From Actinomycetes bacterium (lineage in GTDB: Bacteria; Actinomycetota; Coriobacteriia; Coriobacteriales; Eggerthellaceae), in the NCBI GenBank assembly GCA_023403475.1, contig JAEYEL010000073.1, positions 1 to 6,874 on the forward strand: a stretch of 6,874 bases of DNA. The letters are read 5' to 3'. Position numbers and translations under genes: made by a program. Each line of letters starts with the position of its first letter. Positions within the stretch are counted from its first letter, which is position 1. The notes under the pieces are model-generated. The model saw only the letters and a list, made by a program, of their open reading frames with translations. It was not told the origin of the DNA and ran no database searches. Below, one piece after another: positions 1 to 5,708 of the stretch.

Positions 1-1772
1 GAGGTGCGGCCTACCATGAGGTTGTCCATGGCGCGTTGGATACGCTGTTCGGTGCGCGTGTCCACAGACGAGGTGGCCTCGTCCAAGATGAGCATGCGCT
101 TGTTCGCCAGAATGGCGCGCGCGATGGTGAGCAGCTGGCGCTGACCTTGGCTTACGTTGCTGGCATCCTCGTTGATGACGAAGTCGTAGCCGCCCGGCAA
201 CGTCTGGATGAAGTGATGCGCGCAGCCCGCACGGGCGGCGGCCTCCACTTCCGCATCGGTCGCATCGAGCTTGCCGTAGCGTATGTTCTCGCGAACGGTT
301 CCGCTGAAAAGCCACGTGTCCTGCAGCACCATGCCGAACATGCCGCGCACCTCAGCTCGCGAAAAGTCGCGCACGTCGTGACCTCCTATGCGGATGACGC
401 CTTCCTGCACGTCGTAGAAGCGCATGAGCAGCTTCACCATGGTGGTTTTGCCCGCACCCGTAGGCCCTACAATGGCCACGGTCTGGCCTTCGCGTATGCG
501 AGCCGAGAAATCCTTGATGACAGGCGCATCCGGGTTGTAGCCGAAGCGCACATGGTCGAATTCCACCGAGCAGGCAACGTCTTTCGCGTGCACGCGCGGC
601 TCTTCTGCGGCCTCCTCGGCTTCGCCTAAGAACTCGAAGATGCGCTCGGCGGCGGCGGCCATCTGCTGCAGCACGTTGCTCACCTGCGTGAGCTGGGTGA
701 TGGGCTGCGTGAAATTCTTCACGTACTGTATGAACGCCTGGATGTCGCCCACCGTGATCGTGCCCTGTACGGCAAGGAAACTGCCGAAAACGGCCACGAC
801 CACGTATCCCAAATTCCCCACGAAGTTCATGATGGGCTGCATAAGTCCGCTTACGAACTGCGATTTCCATGCCGACTCGTACAGACGCGCGTTCGTGGCG
901 TTGAACTGCTCGACAGACGCATCCTCCCGTCCGAACGCGCGCACGACCGCATGGCCGGAAAACGTTTCCTCTACCTGCCCGTTTATCTGGCCAAGCGTTT
1001 CCTGCTGCGCTTGGAAGTACTTCTGCGAGCGCTTGACCACCACCGCCACGAGCGCCGCCGAAACCGGCAGTATGACCACGGTGACAAGCGTCATGAGCGG
1101 GTTGATGGAAAGCATCATGACAAGCACGCCCACGATGGTCGTCGTGGAGGTGATAAGCTGCGTGACGCCTTGGTTCAGGCTTTGGCCGAGCGTGTCCACG
1201 TCGTTGGTGATGCGCGAGAGCACATCGCCTGTGGAGGTACGCTCGAAATAGCCGAACGGCATGCGGTCTATTTTTTCGGCGATGTCGCGGCGCAGAAGGT
1301 AGCAGGTGCGCTGCGAGACGTAGCTCATGATCCAGCCCTGCACAAACGAGCACGCTGCCGAAAGAAGGTAGAGAGCCAGCGTGAGAACAAGGATCTGCGC
1401 TACGCGCTCGTAGTCTATGCCACCCGTGCCGCCTATCTTAGCCACGATGCCGTTGAACAGCTCGGTCGTGGCTTCGGAAAGAACCTTAGGCCCTATGATG
1501 TTGAAGACGGTCGAACCGATGGCGAACGCGAACACCACTGCGAGCAGCGCCTTGAAGCGCCCCATGAAGGCGAGCATCTTCTTGAGCGTTCCTTTGAAGT
1601 CCTTCGGCTTCTCACCGGGCATCATGCCGCTAGGGCCGTGACCGGAAGGCCCGCCCACAGCTCGGCGGGGGCGAAAGTGCGCGATACCTTGCGAAGCATC
1701 GGGCGAAGGGGTGCTCGCATTCCCATGCGCGTTTTGCGACACGCCGAGAGACGATTTTTCACGTGCGCTCAT
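1..1772 (-). CDS. ABC exporter half-transporter, second subunit (TM288-like), 3' end off window
   Basis: Membrane exporter subunit with a fused transmembrane domain and ATPase domain, expected to pair with the protein encoded just upstream. I translated 590 codons from ATG 1772 without a stop; the frame leaves the left edge shortly after the D-loop, so the H-loop and C-terminus are not seen. Residues 1-60 are a polar Gly/Pro/His-rich cytoplasmic extension ending in MMPGEKPKDFKGTLKKM. Hydrophobic segments lie near 74-96, 126-147, 206-226, 228-247, 317-335 and 345-365. ATPase motifs: Walker A GPTGAGKTT at 436-444 (K442), Q-loop Q484, signature VSQGQ at 540-544 (G replaced by Q), Walker B LILDEATSS with catalytic E565, D-loop SVD at 569-571. 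The start overlaps the upstream stop as ATGA, with GGAGGTG 7 nt before the ATG. Normal E565 with a degenerate signature is the pattern of the TM288 partner in heterodimeric exporters. Substrate cannot be deduced. Confidence 0.95.
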   Translation of the reverse strand, partial: MSAREKSSLGVSQNAHGNASTPSPDASQGIAHFRPRRAVGGPSGHGPSGMMPGEKPKDFKGTLKKMLAFMGRFKALLAVVFAFAIGSTVFNIIGPKVLSEATTELFNGIVAKIGGTGGIDYERVAQILVLTLALYLLSAACSFVQGWIMSYVSQRTCYLLRRDIAEKIDRMPFGYFERTSTGDVLSRITNDVDTLGQSLNQGVTQLITSTTTIVGVLVMMLSINPLMTLVTVVILPVSAALVAVVVKRSQKYFQAQQETLGQINGQVEETFSGHAVVRAFGREDASVEQFNATNARLYESAWKSQFVSGLMQPIMNFVGNLGYVVVAVFGSFLAVQGTITVGDIQAFIQYVKNFTQPITQLTQVSNVLQQMAAAAERIFEFLGEAEEAAEEPRVHAKDVACSVEFDHVRFGYNPDAPVIKDFSARIREGQTVAIVGPTGAGKTTMVKLLMRFYDVQEGVIRIGGHDVRDFSRAEVRGMFGMVLQDTWLFSGTVRENIRYGKLDATDAEVEAAARAGCAHHFIQTLPGGYDFVINEDASNVSQGQRQLLTIARAILANKRMLILDEATSSVDTRTEQRIQRAMDNLMVGRT

Positions 1773-3958
1773 TTCTGCTCACCTCCCTTAAGCTCGGCTG
1801 CCGAAAGCTGGGAAGAGGCTATTTCCTGATATTCCCTGCAGGTTTCCATGAGCTCGGCGTGGGTGCCCGCCCCTACCACGCGACCTTCATCGAGCACCAC
1901 GATGCGGTCGGCGGAAAGCACCGTGGATATGCGCTGCGCCACGATGATCACCGTTTTCCCGGAAAGCCGCTCGTTCATTTCCCTGCGCAGTGCGGCGTCG
2001 GTCTTGTAGTCGAGCGCCGAGAAGCTGTCGTCGAAAAGATAGGCGCGCGCATCGGTTGCAAGCGCGCGGGCGATGGCAAGGCGCTGGCGCTGGCCTCCCG
2101 ACACGTTGGTGCCGCCCTGCGCGATAGGGGCATCTGCCCCCTCTTCCTTCGCATTCACGAACTCGGTGGCCTGCGCTATATCGAGAGCCGCCTCGATGCG
2201 CTCGCGCGACATGCTCTCGTCGGAATAGGCAACGTTGGAAGCGACGGTGCCCGAAAACAGAAACGCCTTCTGCGGCACGTAGCCCAACTGTCCGCGCAGC
2301 GTGTGCTGGGGCATGTCGCGCACGTCGATACCGTCTACGCGAACCGCGCCGCCCGTCACGTCGTAGAAGCGCTCGATGAGCTTGACGACGGTGGACTTGC
2401 CCGATCCGGTGGAGCCCACGATGGCACAGGTCTTGCCTGCCTCCGCCGTGAAGCTCACGTGCGAAAGCACGCATTCCTTGGAGTCGGCATAGGCGAACGA
2501 TACGTCGTCGAACACGATCTCGGCGCCAGGTGCGGGCGAAGCTGGCAGAACCGGCGTGACGCCGGGCGCTTCCGCTGTGCGCAAACCCGCCGAAAGCTCA
2601 GGGTCGCGCACGCTCGGCTCGCAGGCCAGCACCTCGTCGATGCGTTGCGCGGCCACGTCGGCGCGGGGAAGCATGATGGATATCATGCCTATCATGAGAA
2701 AGCTCATGATGATGACCATGGCGTAGGTGATGAACGCTATAAGATCGCCCGTCTGGATGACGCCCGTGTCTATGTAGCCGCCGCCCACCCACACGATGGC
2801 CACCGAGACGCCGTTCATGATGAGCATCATAAGCGGCATCATGAACGTCATAACGCGGTTCGTGAACAGCTGCGTGCGCATGAGGCGGGTCGATGCCGTA
2901 TCGAAGCGCTCCTCCTCGAAGCTTTCGCGGTCGAACGCGCGGATGACCGGCAGGCCGGTAAGCATTTCGCGCGCCACCAGGTTCACGCGGTCGACGAGCT
3001 TCTGCATCATCTTGAACTTCGGCATGGCCACCTTCATGAGCACGCCGACGAGCAAAAACACCAGAAGCACCGCAACCACGACGATCCACCCCATGGACAG
3101 GTTCGTGCGCGTTACCATGAAAATGCCGCCCACGGCAAGGATGGGTGCGTAAAGCACCATGCGCAACAGCATGACCGTCACCATCTGCACCAGCTGCACG
3201 TCGTTAGTGGCGCGCGTTATGAGCGAGGCCGCCGAGAAGCGCCCTATCTCGCTTTCGGAAAAGGAAACCACGCGCTCGAAAAGCCGCGTGCGCAGGCGCT
3301 GCGCTACTTGGGCAGCCGTGCGCGCGGCCAAAAAGCCCACGACGACCGCCACCGCCATGCCGAGCGCCGCCAAGCCCAGCATGAGTGCGCCCGTGCGCAC
3401 AAGGAATACCATCTGCATGTCGGAAAGGTCGTAGCCGAGCTCTTCATACTCCGCGCGCGCGGCCGCTATGCCCTGCTGCTCGATAAGCGCATCGATGTTG
3501 CCGCCCATCTGCGATTCCACTTTGTCTAGCATGTCGAGGACCTGCTGCTTTCCCACCGCGCCCGCATCGTAGGCGCTCACAAGCTGCGCAAGATCGAACC
3601 CAGGGATTCTTTCGGCGTTATGCACCGCTACAAGCGGCAGCGCCACAAGGGCGTCGAGCGCCTCGATTTCGCGCTTCCCCTCGTCGTTCAAGCGATAGGT
3701 TCCCGCATCGGTGGCGTCGTAGGCGGCACGGAAGGCCTCCTCGTCTGCGTCAGGCAGCATCATGGCGACGGCCTCGAAGGTGGCAGCGCTCATCTCGTCG
3801 GTAGCCGCATGCTCCACGCCCGATTGCTGAATGCCCACGTCCACGATTTTCGACGTGAGATTCGGCAGCGAAAGATCAGTGAACGCCTGCACCATAAGCA
3901 AGCAGACGATAATCGCCACCGCCGCCTTATGTTCTTTCAGGTAGCGAACTATGCGCAC
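1769..3958 (-). CDS. ABC exporter half-transporter, first subunit (TM287-like, degenerate ATP site)
   Basis: 729-residue fused permease/ATPase, first gene of a two-gene exporter operon. Hydrophobic segments lie near 11-31, 181-211, 262-283, 289-310, 370-392 and 405-430. The loop between the first two (about 45-180) is some 135 residues long, acidic and extracellular by topology, which makes the protein longer than the usual 570-620 residues; I recall similar long loops in some clostridial and coriobacterial relatives. ATPase motifs: Walker A GSTGSGKST at 515-523 (K521), Q-loop Q563, signature VSGGQ at 619-623, Walker B YLFDDSFSALD with D644 where the catalytic glutamate normally stands, and VAQRIST with Q675 where the H-loop histidine normally stands. 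Both changes are typical of the degenerate-site subunit of heterodimeric exporters such as TM287. The start is GTG at 3958, supported by AGAGGTG 5 nt upstream and by family-like MRIVRYLKEHK; an ATG a little upstream is out of frame. The stop overlaps the next start. Confidence 0.96.
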   Translation of the reverse strand: MRIVRYLKEHKAAVAIIVCLLMVQAFTDLSLPNLTSKIVDVGIQQSGVEHAATDEMSAATFEAVAMMLPDADEEAFRAAYDATDAGTYRLNDEGKREIEALDALVALPLVAVHNAERIPGFDLAQLVSAYDAGAVGKQQVLDMLDKVESQMGGNIDALIEQQGIAAARAEYEELGYDLSDMQMVFLVRTGALMLGLAALGMAVAVVVGFLAARTAAQVAQRLRTRLFERVVSFSESEIGRFSAASLITRATNDVQLVQMVTVMLLRMVLYAPILAVGGIFMVTRTNLSMGWIVVVAVLLVFLLVGVLMKVAMPKFKMMQKLVDRVNLVAREMLTGLPVIRAFDRESFEEERFDTASTRLMRTQLFTNRVMTFMMPLMMLIMNGVSVAIVWVGGGYIDTGVIQTGDLIAFITYAMVIIMSFLMIGMISIMLPRADVAAQRIDEVLACEPSVRDPELSAGLRTAEAPGVTPVLPASPAPGAEIVFDDVSFAYADSKECVLSHVSFTAEAGKTCAIVGSTGSGKSTVVKLIERFYDVTGGAVRVDGIDVRDMPQHTLRGQLGYVPQKAFLFSGTVASNVAYSDESMSRERIEAALDIAQATEFVNAKEEGADAPIAQGGTNVSGGQRQRLAIARALATDARAYLFDDSFSALDYKTDAALRREMNERLSGKTVIIVAQRISTVLSADRIVVLDEGRVVGAGTHAELMETCREYQEIASSQLSAAELKGGEQK
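1780..1786 (-). promoter_or_regulatory. Shine-Dalgarno of the second ABC gene inside the first gene
   Basis: GGAGGTG lies 7 nt before ATG 1772 and within the last codons of the upstream gene (encoding Gly-Gly-Glu). With the ATGA stop/start overlap this predicts coupled translation and near-equal amounts of the two subunits, as expected for a heterodimer. Confidence 0.85.
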
Positions 3959-3963
3959 GAACG

Positions 3964-3970
3964 CACCTCT
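3964..3970 (-). promoter_or_regulatory. Shine-Dalgarno deciding the GTG start of the first ABC gene
   Basis: AGAGGTG followed by 5 nt (CGTTC) and GTG 3958. No in-frame ATG is better placed: the ATG near 3978 is in another frame and the next in-frame Met is residue 22, already inside the first transmembrane helix. Confidence 0.75.
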
Positions 3971-4005
3971 TCCCGCATTTCTTTCCCGTCTCTTTTAGCC
4001 GTAGG

Positions 4006-4014
4006 AATATAGCA
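4006..4014 (-). promoter_or_regulatory. Candidate extended -10 promoter of the ABC operon
   Basis: On the minus strand TGCTATATT reads as an extended -10 element (TG, one base, then TATATT, 5 of 6 to consensus). It lies 47 nt before the GTG start, giving a leader of roughly 40 nt. No good -35 hexamer stands 16-18 nt upstream, which is tolerated by extended -10 promoters. A 6-bp inverted repeat, TCCCGT at 4014-4019 and ACGGGA at 3984-3989, brackets the element and could be a regulator site, but it is short and may be chance. No regulator gene is in the window. Confidence 0.5.
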
Positions 4015-4076
4015 CGGGAGGGCGAAGCGAAAGCCGCTTGGCACCAAATCGAAACGCGTTCTTCACAGCAGGGCAA

Positions 4077-4139
4077 GACCGCGGCGAAGCTAAGACAGGC
4101 CTTGGCGAAACCGGGGCGGGCCTTGGCGAAGTCAAGATG
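4077..4139. repeat. Three degenerate 21-bp tandem units
   Basis: Units start at 4077, 4098 and 4119. The core ggccttggcgaa is identical in units 2 and 3 (4098-4109 and 4119-4130) and matches 9 of 12 in unit 1; units 1 and 3 also share the following aag pattern. CTTGGC at 4122-4127 pairs with GCCAAG at 4141-4146 across a 13-nt loop, about 28 nt after the stop of the preceding gene, but there is no T-run on either strand, so I do not call a terminator. The rest of the 215-base spacer 3959-4173 shows only the promoter and ribosome site of the ABC operon. Confidence 0.45.
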
Positions 4140-4173
4140 AGCCAAGAGCAACCTTTTGCAGCTGTCTTTTATG

Positions 4174-5427
4174 TCAGAGCGCAGCAGGAGCGAAGGTAAA
4201 GTCGGCGGCATCGCTTTCTTTTTCAACCAGCTCATCGAGGCAAAACGACATATAAAACGGCAAGTAGGTGACTTTCCCGCTTCTCGCAACGTTCTCTCGC
4301 GACAAGACAACAGCCTCGGGAATCTTGAGATTCTCTTTCGCCATCAGGTTGTCGAGCGCGGCGTGCGATCGTATCTTCACTCCCGACTTTACCTCGATGG
4401 GCACAACTTTGCCACGCTTGCCCTCGACAAGAAAGTCGACCTCGCCTTCTGCGGCAGTATGATAGTACCAAGCCGCAATCCCTTGGCAAGCAAGCTCCTG
4501 GGCGATGGCGTTTTCAAAGATCCCGCCGAAGTTCTGGCTTCTGCGGTCGAGAAATATCGCGCGCGACGTGCTTTGCGGGTATTGCGAGACGAGCATGCCG
4601 GTGTCGGATTCGTAGAGCTTGAAAAAAGAAGCGCTCTTTGTGCTGACAAGCGGGGTTTTCGCCTCCGTCGCGCGGGGAACAACAAGCCCGACACCAGCGT
4701 TTTCCAACCAAAGAAAGTCCTCGGCGTATTCATCCATGCGGGCACCCTCTTTGAGCGATGCCAGCACGAACCGATGATTTTCCCCTTCAAGCTCGAAGGG
4801 CATACGATCGAACACCGACCTGACAGCAAACGCCCTTTTGCCTGCATACTTGGCTATATCGGTTCTATATTGGCCGACCAGTTCCTTTTGTATCTGGCGC
4901 GTCCTGATGAGAGAGTATTTCGAGTCTATGTAATCCTGAACGACTTCGGGCATACCCCCTGTGATAAGGTAAGCGCGGAAGTTTCGGAGCATGGCTTCAT
5001 GGACGTAATCTTGCACCGGCGCGCGACCGACCATTCGTTCTCGAATGCCCACAAGCACGTCTTCCGAGACGCCCACGGCCCAGCAATACTCCTCGAAATC
5101 CATAGGTCGCATGACGATTCTATCGACATAGCCCACGGGAAACGATGAGATGCCCTTGAACTCGGTTCCCAACATGGAGCCAGAAAAGACGAACGAGAAG
5201 CGCCCGTCTTCCACAAGCGCCTTTGCCAGCGTGGTAATCTCCGGATATTCCTGAATTTCGTCCACGAAGATAAGCGTCTGCCCTTCCACGAGCGTCTCTT
5301 GCGCGAGCATGGCTACGCGCGAGATGAAATCCCTCGCATTTCGCGCCTTCGTCAGGGAATCACGGGCATCTTCGTCAAGCAAGAGGTTTGCCTCGTAATA
5401 GACGGCGAAATTCTCATTCGCACTGTA
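4174..5427 (-). pseudogene. 5'-truncated AAA_14/DUF4143 ATP-binding protein lacking Walker A
   Basis: Remnant of the widespread AAA_14 plus DUF4143 family, of poorly known function, often in mobile or variable regions. The frame is open from 5427 (just after TAG 5430-5428) to TGA 4174. The first usable start is TTG 5382, with GAGG 8 nt upstream, giving 402 residues. Numbered from that TTG: Walker B LIFVDEIQ at 37-44 (D41, E42), sensor-like FSGSML at 66-71, SFPVGYV at 80-86, DFEEYCWAVGV at 95-105, then the DUF4143 part from about 164. Near the end GEVDFLVE (D316) and PIEVKSG (E330, K332) form a PD-(D/E)XK-like pattern. Family-like sequence continues upstream of the TTG (NENFAVYYEANLL), so the native start lay further 5', but the roughly 45-60 residues with the Walker A loop are absent and no other frame of the 117-bp gap holds them. 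The rest has no stop or frameshift, so the loss may be recent or a shortened protein may still be made. GC is lower than in both flanks. Confidence 0.7.
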
Positions 5428-5439
5428 CTAGTTTGTCAA
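5410..5439 (-). promoter_or_regulatory. Possible promoter in front of the truncated ATPase
   Basis: A perfect -35 hexamer TTGACA (5439-5434) is followed after 18 nt by GAGAAT (5415-5410), 4 of 6 to the -10 consensus. Initiation would fall near 5403, about 20 nt before TTG 5382 and its GAGG. The hexamer lies at the apparent truncation junction, so it could be accidental. If active it would express the shortened protein. Confidence 0.3.
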
Positions 5440-5498
5440 GCGCTTTTCATTTTCCATAGAACGCCAGATCGCGTTAGCTACCGAACATGCGCTTGCGG

Positions 5499-5708
5499 CT
5501 AAGCTATGACTTCCGCTTCGTAGCCGGCATCGACGATGGCGGCTACGAGCGCGTCATCGCTCACGTTCGCGGAAAGCTTTGCGGTGGCGGTGCCGGCTTC
5601 CAGATCGACCACAGCCGCATCCACGCCTTCCACGCCCGTAAGGGCCTTCTTCACGTGAGCCACGCAGTGCGCGCACATCATGCCTTCCACCTTGAATTTC
5701 TTTTCCAT
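5499..5708 (-). other. CopZ-like HMA domain with possible internal translation start
   Basis: The last 69 codons of the copper ATPase, from ATG 5708, equal a free-standing CopZ chaperone in length and layout: MEKKFKVEG strand, MMCAHC copper loop at 10-15, and AGYEAEVIA at the end. Directly upstream the message reads AAAGGAAAGGAAA, a purine-rich ribosome-binding candidate, then ATGTTATG, whose second ATG is in frame. This looks like the front of a separate gene, yet no stop separates it from the pump. I infer either a fusion of an ancestral copA-copZ pair or two products from one frame; the sequence alone cannot tell which. Confidence 0.4.

Noticed and set aside
352..1353. A 333-codon minus-strand frame inside the second ABC gene.
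   Set aside because: It lies in another frame of the same strand. Codon-by-codon translation of the ABC frame from 1772 is uninterrupted and carries all motifs.
1763..3529. A 588-codon open frame on the plus strand, antisense to the first ABC gene.
   Set aside because: Its translation is full of His, Arg, Ala and Gly with no domain, it lies opposite a complete ABC gene, and such frames are expected from GC-rich codon bias.
4025..4039. Hairpin aagcg-aaagc-cgctt upstream of the ABC promoter as a terminator.
   Set aside because: Five base pairs with no T-run; more likely chance in GC-rich sequence.
3927..4310. A 127-codon minus-strand frame spanning the spacer between the truncated ATPase and the ABC operon.
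   Set aside because: It overlaps both neighbours in other frames, has no convincing ribosome site, and its only regularity comes from the 21-bp repeat.
4156..5148. A 330-codon plus-strand frame opposite the DUF4143 gene.
   Set aside because: It mirrors a minus-strand frame with clear family motifs and shows no motif of its own, so it is a shadow.
5421..5443. Palindrome actagt and AT-rich stretch at the junction as an attachment site or insertion-sequence end.
   Set aside because: No matching direct repeat, terminal inverted repeat or integrase is seen in the window.
5460..5475. Hairpin aacgc-cagatc-gcgtt as a terminator for the copper ATPase gene.
   Set aside because: The stem is only 5 bp and no T-run follows on either strand. 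The longer-range 7-bp pair 5437-5443 with 5489-5495 has a 45-nt loop and no T-run either.
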